Shown here piece by piece: positions 23,671 to 30,823 of a stretch of DNA of 32,985 nt (within the stretch, counting starts at the first letter, position 1; each line of letters starts with the position of its first letter). A program made the translations under genes and the position numbers. Source of the DNA: Chloroflexota bacterium (GTDB lineage Bacteria; Chloroflexota; Dehalococcoidia; DSTF01; JACRBR01); the NCBI GenBank assembly GCA_028872875.1, contig JAGWOC010000033.1, positions 1 through 32,985 of the forward strand, given 5' to 3'. The notes beneath the pieces were generated by a model. It made no database searches. It saw only the letters and a list, made by a program, of their open reading frames with translations, and was not told the origin of the DNA.

Positions 23671-24999
23671 CTACAGCACCGCCAGGTAGCGCTCCATCTC
23701 GAAGTCGCTGACGTGCTTCCGGTACGCGTCCCACTCGATGGTCTTGTTTTGCAGCAGGCTCTCGAACACGTGGTCGCCCAGCGCGCCGCGCGCGAAGTCG
23801 CTCCCCGCGAACGCCTGGATCGCCTCCTTCAGGCTCCCCGGCAGCGCCTCGATCCCGCGCGCGCGCCGCTCGGCCTCCGTCAGCTCGAAGACGTTCTCCT
23901 CCGTCGGCTCGGCGAGTGGATACTCGTGCTCGATGCCGGCCAGCCCCGCCGCCAGCATCAGCGCGAAGGCGAGGTAGGGGTTGCACGCCGGGTCAGGGGC
24001 GCGGTACTCGAGCCGCGTCGCCACTTCCTTCCCCGGCTTGTACTCCGGCACCCGGATCAGGTCCGAGCGGTTGCGCCGCGCCCAGGTGATGTACACCGGC
24101 GCCTCGTACCCCGGCATCAGCCGCTTGTAGCTGTTCACCCACTGGTTGGTGACCAGCGTGAACTCCGGCGCGTGCCGCAGCAGCCCCGCCATGTACGCCT
24201 TCGCGATCGCCGAGAGGTGGTACTTGTCCTCCGCGTCGAAGAACGCGTTCCGGTCGCCCTTGAATAAGGACTGGTGCGTGTGCATCCCGGAGCCGTTCTC
24301 GTCCTCGAGCGGCTTCGGCATGAACGTCGCGTAGACGCCCGACGCCAGCGCCACCTCCTTCACGACGAGCCGGTACGTCATGGCGTTGTCCGCCATCGTC
24401 AGCGCGTCCGTGTAGCGCAGGTCGATCTCGTGCTGGCTCGGCGCCACCTCGTGGTGGCTGTACTCGACGCCGATCCCCATCTCCTCCAGCGTCAGCACCG
24501 TCTGCCGGCGCAGGTCGCTCGCGACGTCGAGCGGCGTCAGGTCGAAGTAGCCGCCCTTGTCCAGCCCCTCCGGCTTCTCCGACGTCTTGAAGTAGAAGAA
24601 CTCCAGCTCCGGCCCGACGTAGAACGTGTACCCCAGGTCCGCCGCCCGTTTGAGCTGCCGCTTCAGGACGAAGCGCGGGTCGCCCTCGAACGGTGCCCCG
24701 TCGGGCATCATGATGTCGCAGAACATGCGCGCGACGCCGCGCTCCCGCGGCCGCCACGGCAGCACCTGGAACGTCGCCGGGTCCGGCATCGCCACCATGT
24801 CCGACTCGTCGACGCGCGCGAAGCCCTCGATGCTCGAGCCGTCGAAGCCCTGGCCCTCCTCCAGCGCCTGCTCCAACTCCTCGACCGTGATCGCGAAGCT
24901 CTTCAGCGAGCCCAGGATGTCCGTGAACCAGAGCCGGATGAACTTGATGTCGCGGTCGCGGCACGCCTGCAGCACGTACTCTTTCTGGTCGTCGAGCAT
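23671..24999 (-). CDS. glnA: Glutamine synthetase type I
   Basis: A 442-residue enzyme making glutamine from glutamate, ammonia and ATP; it forms cytoplasmic dodecamers. The beta-grasp N-domain has RLWFTDILGSLKSFAI and GFDGSSIEGF. The catalytic domain has GPELEFF, EYSHHEVAPSQHEID (metal ligands), NGSGMHTHQSLF, and RRNRSDLIRVPEY. The length and the absence of a visible NLYDLPPE-type adenylylation site place it with the short GSI-alpha-like enzymes regulated by feedback or GlnR-type control and not by GlnE. AGAGGGAC precedes the ATG. No GlnR, PII or ammonium transporter gene is adjacent. The gene is convergent with the exported-protein gene. Confidence 0.96.
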   Translation of the reverse strand: MLDDQKEYVLQACRDRDIKFIRLWFTDILGSLKSFAITVEELEQALEEGQGFDGSSIEGFARVDESDMVAMPDPATFQVLPWRPRERGVARMFCDIMMPDGAPFEGDPRFVLKRQLKRAADLGYTFYVGPELEFFYFKTSEKPEGLDKGGYFDLTPLDVASDLRRQTVLTLEEMGIGVEYSHHEVAPSQHEIDLRYTDALTMADNAMTYRLVVKEVALASGVYATFMPKPLEDENGSGMHTHQSLFKGDRNAFFDAEDKYHLSAIAKAYMAGLLRHAPEFTLVTNQWVNSYKRLMPGYEAPVYITWARRNRSDLIRVPEYKPGKEVATRLEYRAPDPACNPYLAFALMLAAGLAGIEHEYPLAEPTEENVFELTEAERRARGIEALPGSLKEAIQAFAGSDFARGALGDHVFESLLQNKTIEWDAYRKHVSDFEMERYLAVL

Positions 25000-25032
25000 G
25001 TCCCTCTGTCCCCCACTTGCGGTCTCGCGCCT

Positions 25033-25038
25033 ATTGTA
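25033..25038 (-). promoter_or_regulatory. Probable -10 box of glnA
   Basis: TACAAT on the minus strand, 5 of 6 consensus, stands out in a GC-only surrounding and would start transcription near 25026, about 27 bases before the glnA ATG. No -35 box is seen at the proper distance, so an activator or an extended contact may be needed. Confidence 0.4.
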
Positions 25039-25199
25039 CCCGCGCGCGCGGCCGCCGCCCGCCGCCGCATCCAGCGGTGACGCGACGTAACAGAGACTTA
25101 ACCCGGCGAGGCGAGGGGCATCGGCTCAAGGCTCAGGGCCAGGGCAGGCGCACACGCGCAGCTCTCAGCGTGCCCGGCGAGCCCGCCAGAGGAATCGCC

Positions 25200-25260
25200 A
25201 TCCCCATCTGCGCCGTCTGCGGATGCCTCCCGGCGCCGCCACCTGTGACATCTGTGGTTC
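25200..25260 (+). pseudogene. Possible zinc-ribbon remnant with a frameshift
   Basis: One frame reads ICAVCG (Cys codons 25209 and 25218) and another, from an ATG at 25223, reads MPPGAATCDICGSP (Cys codons 25244 and 25253). Joined, they give CxxCG-x-PPGAATCDICG, the usual form of a short zinc ribbon. No single frame contains both halves and no convincing start is present. The rest of 25000-25266 holds only the glnA promoter. Confidence 0.2.
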
Positions 25261-25266
25261 CCCGCG

Positions 25267-25947
25267 TCACGCCGCGTCGGCCGTGCGCACCCTCACGACC
25301 TTCGGCCGCGCCGAGCGCGCTGCGAGGATCCGGAAGAACGTCAGGAACAGCACCGCGATGCCGGACGCGAGGTACGACACCTGCGCCGCCAGCGCAGGCG
25401 AGTCTGTGCCCGCGTAGATGCCGTGCGCCAGCGCCCCGACGAACAGCAGGAACGTCAGGTAGTGCACCAGGCGCCATCCCCGCTGGCCGATCGCGCCCTT
25501 CAGGTAGAAGGTCGCCGTGATGATCAGCGACCCGTACAGCGTGAACACGCCGACCGCCACCGGCAGCGTCCGGTACTGCGACCGGAACGGGACCAGCATC
25601 TGCGCCAGCGTGAACTTCGCGTATGGATCCGGCAGCATGATCAGGGCGTGGAACACCATCACGATCAGCACGAAGATCGAGAGAAACTTATGCACCTCGA
25701 AGACCCACGGCCGCCCCAGCATGCCATCGAACACCCGCGAGCTGATCGCGAGGCCCATCGCGACCGACGCGAACAGCAGCCAGAACGCGACGAAGCCCGC
25801 CGACCTGCCCAGGTACCAGTAGAAGTGCACCGAGAACGGATAGCGCGAGAGGGCGAATGCGCGTGACGCCGTGACGCCGTACGCTCCCGACATGGTGGCA
25901 GCGGCGAGCGGCGCGCACCGCACGATCGACGACAGCGCGCCACTCAT
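25267..25947 (-). CDS. Ferric reductase-like di-heme membrane protein
   Basis: A 226-residue membrane protein with about six helices resembling the ferric reductase-like transmembrane domain. Two His pairs set to bind two stacked b-hemes are visible: H86 (FEVHKFLS) with H100 (VFHALI), 14 residues apart, and H162 (LVHYLTF) with H175 (LAHGIYAG), 13 apart. It has no NAD or FAD domain, so it needs a redox partner. It resembles MsrQ in size, but no MsrP gene is present. It is the last gene of a tight minus-strand operon, 16 bases after the small protein gene, with apbE at the head. The start at 25947 has a weak G-rich ribosome site; a later ATG (residue 19) is possible. It probably passes electrons across the membrane. 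Confidence 0.8.
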   Translation of the reverse strand: MSGALSSIVRCAPLAAATMSGAYGVTASRAFALSRYPFSVHFYWYLGRSAGFVAFWLLFASVAMGLAISSRVFDGMLGRPWVFEVHKFLSIFVLIVMVFHALIMLPDPYAKFTLAQMLVPFRSQYRTLPVAVGVFTLYGSLIITATFYLKGAIGQRGWRLVHYLTFLLFVGALAHGIYAGTDSPALAAQVSYLASGIAVLFLTFFRILAARSARPKVVRVRTADAA

Positions 25948-25963
25948 GTTGCCCCCGTGGCGA

Positions 25964-26392
25964 TCACGATGCCCGTGTCGTCGTCACCGGCGCCACCGCC
26001 GCTACTGGAGCGGGCGCGCTGGCCCGTGGCGGCGGCGCGGCCGCGGCCTGGGCCTGCACGTTCGCGCCCTGCTGGACCTGCGCCGGCGCCGTCGACGGCA
26101 CAGGTGCGGTGCCCTGGATGACGTAGATCCGCCGGATGATGATCACCGGCGGAGGCGGCGCGGCCGCGGGCGGCGGTTGCGCGGCGGCAGCAGCGCGCGC
26201 GATGAGCGCGCTCCGCGCTTCCGGCGGCAGCGCCGACAGGGCGATCAGGTCCTTCCGCAGCGTATCCGCCTGCGCCCCCGCGCCCGCCGGTCTCCCCGAA
26301 AGGTCGGGCCATGCCAGGGCCGTCCAGATCACCGCGACGGCCAGGCACGCTGTGGCGATGATCGTCAGCTTCGTCGCGATGAACTTCTTCAC
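25964..26392 (-). CDS. Small membrane-anchored Pro/Ala-rich protein (second of a pair)
   Basis: A 142-residue protein of unknown family. It has one N-terminal membrane helix (about residues 7-28, TIIATACLAVAVIWTALAW), a polar segment LRKDLIALSALPPEARSALI, then a Pro/Ala-rich tail containing a strongly beta-like core, PPVIIIRRIYVIQG, near residue 80. The remainder is Ala/Pro/Gln-rich and probably disordered, outside the membrane if the anchor is N-in. The start is GTG at 26392, preceded by AGGGGG. The core resembles PVVITEYIQVP in the product of the preceding gene, so the two look like diverged copies. It lies between that gene (12-base gap) and the ferric reductase-like gene (16-base gap). 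No FMN-attachment motif is seen. Confidence 0.7.
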   Translation of the reverse strand: MKKFIATKLTIIATACLAVAVIWTALAWPDLSGRPAGAGAQADTLRKDLIALSALPPEARSALIARAAAAAQPPPAAAPPPPVIIIRRIYVIQGTAPVPSTAPAQVQQGANVQAQAAAAPPPRASAPAPVAAVAPVTTTRAS

Positions 26393-26404
26393 CGCCGCGT
26401 CCCC

Positions 26405-26779
26405 CTAGTCATCGTGTCCTCCGCCGTCGTCCCCGGAGCTCGGCGCGGGCGCCGCGGCCGCTGGCCGGCCGTCGTCGTGCGAGACGGGCGCCGTCGCCGG
26501 CTGCTGGGACGCCGGCGCGCTGGCGCTCGACACCGCCGGCGCGCTATCGGCCGCGGGCGCCGGCACCTGGATGTACTCCGTGATCACCACGGGCGTCGGA
26601 GCCGGCGCCGGTGCGGCCTGCGTCGGTGTCGCCACCGCCGTCGGCTGCGCTACGGCCTCGGCGGCTCGCTTGTGCCCGGCCGAACCGAAGAGCCCGGCCT
26701 GCGCGCCGAACGCCACGACCGCGAACCCCACCACCGTCGTCAGCGCCAGCGAGATCGCGAGTGCGAATCGTCGTTGCAT
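26405..26779 (-). CDS. Small membrane-anchored Pro/Ala-rich protein (first of a pair)
   Basis: A 124-residue protein of unknown family with the same plan as its neighbour: a membrane helix or signal (RFALAISLALTTVVGFAVVA), a short charged stretch (HKRAAEAV), Pro/Ala/Thr-rich sequence, and a beta-like core PTPVVITEYIQVPAPA near residue 65. The end is acidic with His (SSGDDGGGHDD), which could bind metal. GGGAGG precedes the ATG. It follows apbE by 145 bases; that gap (26780-26924) shows no gene. The pairing of two related anchors between ApbE and a heme membrane protein suggests accessory subunits or a scaffold for an electron-transfer complex; this is inference. Confidence 0.7.
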   Translation of the reverse strand: MQRRFALAISLALTTVVGFAVVAFGAQAGLFGSAGHKRAAEAVAQPTAVATPTQAAPAPAPTPVVITEYIQVPAPAADSAPAVSSASAPASQQPATAPVSHDDGRPAAAAPAPSSGDDGGGHDD

Positions 26780-26924
26780 GCGTCATCCTCCCTTGTCCAC
26801 TGCGTCAGACCCGGCGCGTCTGCCCGTCGCCTCACGCCCACGTCCCTGCCTCCGACCGCCCCTCGCGCCATCGCGTCTCCTCGCTACCCCATCCACCGTC
26901 CTCACCGTCGCGACCGCACCGCCT

Positions 26925-27947
26925 TCATGCCGCCGCCGCGCCCATGCGCCATCGCGCCGACGCGTACGTCCCCCCGTCCACCATCACGAAGAGCGCGGCG
27001 GCGCCGTGCGCCTCGAGGAACCGTGCGCCGTCGTCGCGGCCGAGGATCAGCGCTGCCTTCGCGAACACGTCCGCGTCCATCGCGCACCGTGCGCATACCG
27101 AGACCGACAGCACGTCGTTCTCCACCGGCGCCCCGGTCCGCGGGTCGATCAGGTGGTGCTGCCAGCGGCCATTGCGGCGCCAGCGCCGCACCGCCGTCGT
27201 CGATGTTGCGAGCGCTTCGTCGTGCAGCCGCACCACGCCCAGGTCCGGCGCCATCTCGAACGGGCTCGCGACGCCGACCAGCCAGCCGTCGCCGTCGGGG
27301 CCGTTGCCCGCCGCGAAGATGTCGCCGCCGGCGTCCACGAGGTAGTCCCGCAGCGGCCGCAGGTGCGCCGCCGCGGTGTCCACCGCGTACCCTTTGCCGA
27401 TGCCGCCGAGGTCCAGGCGCAGGCCTGCGGGCGCCCGAACCGCCTGCCGGCGCCGGTCGAGCCGGAGCTCCGCGATGGAGTGGCGCGCGGGCGCACTGGC
27501 GGCCAGGGTCAGGTTGCGTCCCGCGATCAGGTCGAACGACCGGCCGTAGCCCGCAGCCTCGAGCGCCGGCAGCACCGCCGGTTCGAAGATGCCGTCTGTC
27601 AGGCGCCCGTAGCGCTGTGCGTGCGCCAGGACGTCGAACAGCTCGGCGGACGCGGCCACCGCATGCCCCGCGCACGCGTTGAGGATCGAAAGCTCGCTGT
27701 CGGTGCGGAAGCGTGAGCAGCGTTCCTCGACCTCGTGGAAGATGCGTTCAGCGCTCGCCAGCGCACCCGCCTGCTGGTAGTCGCGCAGGAACAGCCGCAC
27801 ATCCGTGTTCATCGCACGGAACCGGCGGCAGCCGAGCACGTTGCTCCAGGACGCCGGCGGGCGCGATAACGCCGCCTCGTCGCGGCCGGGTTCGGCGACC
27901 GCGCATCCCCCCGCGCCCGATCCGCTCAGCGCCTGGTCGATGCTCAT
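26925..27947 (-). CDS. apbE: ApbE-family FAD:protein FMN transferase
   Basis: A 340-residue enzyme that attaches FMN from FAD to a Thr/Ser of target proteins, usually outside the cytoplasm. Family motifs: RFRAMNTDV (43-50), FRTDSELSILN (80-90), LTDGIFEPAV, LDLGGIGKGYAVD (178-190), LVDAGGDIFAAG, HHLIDPRTGAPVE (264-276) and the Mg-binding MDADVFAKAAL (290-300). The first 40 residues are not part of the domain and lack a clear signal peptide or lipobox (one Cys at 15 has no hydrophobic helix), so its location is uncertain; a start at residue 46 (27812) is possible. No Shine-Dalgarno sequence precedes the ATG at 27947. The downstream small proteins and heme protein are the likely context, but none shows a clear flavinylation site. 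Confidence 0.88.
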   Translation of the reverse strand: MSIDQALSGSGAGGCAVAEPGRDEAALSRPPASWSNVLGCRRFRAMNTDVRLFLRDYQQAGALASAERIFHEVEERCSRFRTDSELSILNACAGHAVAASAELFDVLAHAQRYGRLTDGIFEPAVLPALEAAGYGRSFDLIAGRNLTLAASAPARHSIAELRLDRRRQAVRAPAGLRLDLGGIGKGYAVDTAAAHLRPLRDYLVDAGGDIFAAGNGPDGDGWLVGVASPFEMAPDLGVVRLHDEALATSTTAVRRWRRNGRWQHHLIDPRTGAPVENDVLSVSVCARCAMDADVFAKAALILGRDDGARFLEAHGAAALFVMVDGGTYASARWRMGAAAA

Positions 27948-27992
27948 ATACCGAACAACTGCCTCCGCCCGGCGCAGGTGACGCCCGCGGCG

Positions 27993-28004
27993 ATAGATCT
28001 ATCC
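27993..28004. promoter_or_regulatory. Perfect palindrome upstream of apbE
   Basis: GATAGATCTATC is a perfect 12-base palindrome, AT-rich against its surroundings, 46 bases before the apbE start. It may be an operator for the apbE operon; the regulator is unknown. Confidence 0.35.
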
Positions 28005-28482
28005 AATGTCTCCGGCGCGTCGGCGTCGTGATCGCTGCCGCCGGCTGACCTGAAGGCCCGCGCCACTACAGCGTGGCGCCCATCATGAATGTCGGCCGCC
28101 CGCCCTCGGAGGTGATGCCAGGCTGGCCCTCCACCCCCACGCCTGCTCTGGAACGAGATTCGCCCGCGAGGCGCCCTTCTACGCCCGCGCGGATGAGCGG
28201 GGGCGCCGCGTAGGTAGAAGGCTTTGGCACCAGGCGTTGTGCCCCTACTGGTGCCGCACCGCGGCATGATGGGGCCCTCCTGCTCCGTGGCTCATGTGGG
28301 CCTGGTGGCAGCGCGGCCGGCACGGGGCTCTGCCCGCAGGCTGTCCCGCGCGGCACCCTAGCCCCAAGCCGCACCGTCATGTACGTTGTACCGGCCTCAG
28401 CGGTGGGCTGTCTCCTGACGCCCGCTGACGCCCCTGTCTCGTCGTACCAACGCACCAGTTCTGTCCGGATGGAGGGACGAAG
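28005..28482. other. Divergent intergenic region between apbE and etfB
   Basis: No gene is supported in these 478 bases. They hold the hairpin at 28226-28255, a tandem pair of 10-base units TGACGCCCGC/TGACGCCCCT shortly before etfB, and GTAC-GTT-GTAC near 28383. No consensus promoter for etfB is obvious. The minus-strand text around the hairpin (GTAGGGGCACAAC…GTGCC) has the look of an interspersed intergenic repeat, but only one copy is visible. Confidence 0.4.
28226..28255. repeat. Stem-loop in the etfB upstream region
   Basis: GGCACCAG (28226-28233) and CTGGTGCC (28248-28255) form a perfect 8-base stem around a 14-base loop. There is no T-tract, and it is more than 200 bases before etfB, so an intergenic repeat or processing site is as likely as a terminator. 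Confidence 0.4.
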
Positions 28483-29277
28483 TTGCATATTGTCGTCTGC
28501 GTGAAACAGGTCCCGGACTGGGATATCCCCCCCGCCAGCTTCAAGGTCGATGAGGCGGCGAAGAAGGTCGTGCCGCCGCCCGGCGTCGCGCCCGTCCCGA
28601 GCCAGTTCGATGCCATCGCCGTCGAAGCGGCCATGCGCATCAAGGACGCCGCCGCCGACACCAAGGTCACGATCATGAGCCTGGGCGCCGCCAGCGCCCG
28701 CGACGTCATCAAGCACGGCCTCGCGATGGGCGGCGACGAGGGCGTGCTGCTCGTCGATGACGCCTTCAACGACCTCGACAGCACCGGCACCGCTACCGTC
28801 CTCTCGTCCGCAATCAAGAAGCTGGGCGATGTCGGCCTCGTGCTCACCGGCCGACAGGCGGTCGACTGGGACCTCGGCGTTACCGGCACGCTGATCGCCG
28901 AGATGCTCGGCGCGCCGGTCATCACCTTCGCGAAGTCGGTCACGGTGGCCGGCGGCAAGGTCACCGTCGAGCGCGTGCTGCCCGATGCGTTCGAGACGGT
29001 CGAGGCGCCGCTGCCCGCGGTCGTCACCGTCAGCAACGAGCTTGGCGAGCCGCGCTACCCCAAGCTCCAGCAGATCATGGCTGCGGCCCGCAAGCAGGTG
29101 AACCAGTGGGGTGCCGCCGACCTCGGCCTCGACGCGGCCGCCCTGGCGCCGCGCCTCACGCTCGAACGGCTCTTCGTGCCGGTCACCGACACGAAGGTGG
29201 AGATCATGGAGGGTGACACCCCCGAAGAGCAGGCGGACGCGCTCGTCCGGCGCCTCCAGGAAGCGAAGCTGATCTAG
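28483..29277 (+). CDS. etfB: Electron transfer flavoprotein subunit beta
   Basis: A 264-residue EtfB. It pairs with EtfA to form a soluble FAD/AMP or FAD/FAD heterodimer that takes electrons from acyl-CoA and related dehydrogenases. Visible features: MHIVVCVKQVPDWD at the N-terminus, DAIAVEAAMRIKD, LTGRQAVDWDLGVTG in the nucleotide-binding region, and VVTVSNELGEPRYPKLQQIM, the family signature with the recognition-loop region. The start is TTG at 28483, with GGAGGGACG just upstream. etfA follows after 38 bases. Whether it is a simple or bifurcating ETF cannot be told safely from the sequence; no adjacent bifurcation partner or ETF-quinone oxidoreductase is present. Confidence 0.93.
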   Translation: MHIVVCVKQVPDWDIPPASFKVDEAAKKVVPPPGVAPVPSQFDAIAVEAAMRIKDAAADTKVTIMSLGAASARDVIKHGLAMGGDEGVLLVDDAFNDLDSTGTATVLSSAIKKLGDVGLVLTGRQAVDWDLGVTGTLIAEMLGAPVITFAKSVTVAGGKVTVERVLPDAFETVEAPLPAVVTVSNELGEPRYPKLQQIMAAARKQVNQWGAADLGLDAAALAPRLTLERLFVPVTDTKVEIMEGDTPEEQADALVRRLQEAKLI

Positions 29278-29315
29278 GCCGCGCCGCGGCCCACAAGACG
29301 GGAGAACGCACCACC

Positions 29316-30278
29316 ATGGCTAACGGAGTACTGGTCCTCGCCGAACTCGCCGATGGCGCACCGGCGCCGATCACCGCGGAGCTTGTCGGCGCCGCGCAGC
29401 GTCTCAACGCCGGCCCCGTGTCGGCGATGCTCATCGGCTCCGGCGTCGAAGGCGCCGCCGCGCGGATCACCGGCGTCGAGACGGTGTACGTCGTCGACAA
29501 CCCCGCGCTCGCCGAGTACACGAACGACGCCTACACGCAGGCCGCTGTCGCGGCCGCGCAGCAGGCGGAGCCCGCCGTGATCTTGCTCGGCCAGACGGAC
29601 ACCGGCCGCGACCTCGCGCCGGCCCTGGCGTACAAGCTCAACACGGCCGCCGCTATGGATACGATCGCGCTGGAGATGAAGGACGGGCGGCTCCACACGA
29701 CGCGTCCGGCCTACGGCGGCAACGCCCGCGCCGTCAACAGCTTCGCCGCTGCGCCCGCCGTCGCCACGGTCCGGCCGAAGTCCCAGGATGCTGTCGAAGG
29801 CGGGAGCGCCGGCCGGGTGGTGAAGGTCGACTTCGCGGCGGGCGCCGTCCGCAGCCACGTCACCGCCCGCACCGTCGCCTCGTCCGAGGGCGTCCGGCTC
29901 GAGGACGCCGACGTCGTCGTCACCGGCGGCCGCGGGCTCGGCGGCCCGGAGGGCTTCCAGGGCATCGAGGAGCTGGCTCATCTGCTGGGCGGCGCCGTCG
30001 GCGCCAGCCGCGCCGTCGCCGACCTCGGCTGGCGCCCGGTGGCCGAGCAGGTCGGCCTCACCGGCAAGGTCGTCAGCCCGACCATCTACATCGCCGTCGC
30101 CGTTTCGGGCGCCAGCCAGCACATGGCCGGCTGCTCCGGCTCGAAGAACATCATCGCCATCAACAAGGACCCGGAGGCAAACATTTTCAAGGCCGCGCGC
30201 TTCGGCATCGTTGGCGACTACAAGACCGTGCTGCCGGCGCTGATCGCCGCCGTCAAGAAGGCGAAGGCGGGGGCATAG
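29316..30278 (+). CDS. etfA: Electron transfer flavoprotein subunit alpha
   Basis: A 320-residue EtfA. The N-domain ([13 protein letters not shown] to about residue 185) contains [19 protein letters not shown] and [11 protein letters not shown]. The C-terminal FAD-binding domain has [46 protein letters not shown] and [17 protein letters not shown]. The stretch after SQHMAG is CSGSK where many ETFs have MKDSK, a variation close to the flavin. GGGAG precedes the ATG. It is co-transcribed with etfB. With complex I and quinone-linked enzymes it ties beta-oxidation-type reactions to the membrane electron chain. Confidence 0.94.
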   Translation: MANGVLVLAELADGAPAPITAELVGAAQRLNAGPVSAMLIGSGVEGAAARITGVETVYVVDNPALAEYTNDAYTQAAVAAAQQAEPAVILLGQTDTGRDLAPALAYKLNTAAAMDTIALEMKDGRLHTTRPAYGGNARAVNSFAAAPAVATVRPKSQDAVEGGSAGRVVKVDFAAGAVRSHVTARTVASSEGVRLEDADVVVTGGRGLGGPEGFQGIEELAHLLGGAVGASRAVADLGWRPVAEQVGLTGKVVSPTIYIAVAVSGASQHMAGCSGSKNIIAINKDPEANIFKAARFGIVGDYKTVLPALIAAVKKAKAGA

Positions 30279-30340
30279 CCGCGGAGCTGAGGCGAGCGCT
30301 GGCGGGGTCCAACATCCAACATCCAGCCTCCACGTCCGCC

Positions 30341-30368
30341 TTGCCGCCATCCGTCCGCATGGCACACT
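30341..30368 (+). promoter_or_regulatory. Candidate promoter of the small barrel-like gene
   Basis: TTGCCG (30341-30346), a 16-base spacer and CACACT (30363-30368). The start point would fall at the ATG at 30375. The boxes are weak individually, but the -10 to ATG distance equals that of two other candidate leaderless genes in this window and no ribosome site is present. Confidence 0.35.
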
Positions 30369-30374
30369 GCCTGC

Positions 30375-30779
30375 ATGACCGCGCCCTTTACCCTTGACCT
30401 CCAGATTACGGGCGATGTCGTCGAGCGCCAGGATCTCCTGAACGGCACCCGCATCCTGACGCTGGAGGGCCGTAGCGCCGATGGCGCCTGGGTGCTGGCC
30501 GGTGGCCTGGCATGGAACATCGGGCGGACCGGCGCGCCGGCTGAAGGTGACATAACGCTGACCAGCATCGCCGGCGACGAGGTCTTCGCGACCGTGGCGG
30601 GCGGCGGCGTCCGCGAAGCTGCCGCCGATGATGACGCCGGCTTCCTCCTCGCCCTCGAATACGACGTCGATGGCGGCAGCGGCGCGTACGAGTCCGCGAC
30701 GGGCTGGCTCATCGCCGAAGGCGCCCTCGCCGGCGATGCCTTCCGTCTCGCGCTGCGCACCCACGCGCTTGCGCCGTAG
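30375..30779 (+). CDS. Small beta-barrel-like protein of unknown function
   Basis: A 134-residue protein made almost wholly of alternating hydrophobic/polar strands: ITGDVVERQDLLNGTRILTL, EGDITLTSIAGDEVFATVAG, GFLLALEYDVDGGSGAYESA and TGWLIAEGALAGDAFRLAL. The GGSGAYESATGWL segment recalls the G-GxYxxAxGxL motif of dirigent/allene-oxide-cyclase-like barrels; this likeness is weak. There is no signal peptide or membrane helix, and no Cys. It is between etfA and the GGDEF gene, with gaps on both sides, and probably has its own leaderless promoter. Ligand or partner unknown. Confidence 0.65.
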   Translation: MTAPFTLDLQITGDVVERQDLLNGTRILTLEGRSADGAWVLAGGLAWNIGRTGAPAEGDITLTSIAGDEVFATVAGGGVREAAADDDAGFLLALEYDVDGGSGAYESATGWLIAEGALAGDAFRLALRTHALAP

Positions 30780-30823
30780 CGCGTGTTGGTAGGACATTTG
30801 TCCCGATAGCCACACCGGCGCGT

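Noticed and set aside
25267-25947. SGAYGVTAS near the N-terminus of the heme protein as an ApbE flavinylation site
   Set aside because: It does not have the SGAT-type form and is not in an FMN-binding domain.
25267-25947. Assignment of the heme protein as MsrQ
   Set aside because: Size and heme plan fit loosely, but there is no MsrP gene and the operon partners differ.
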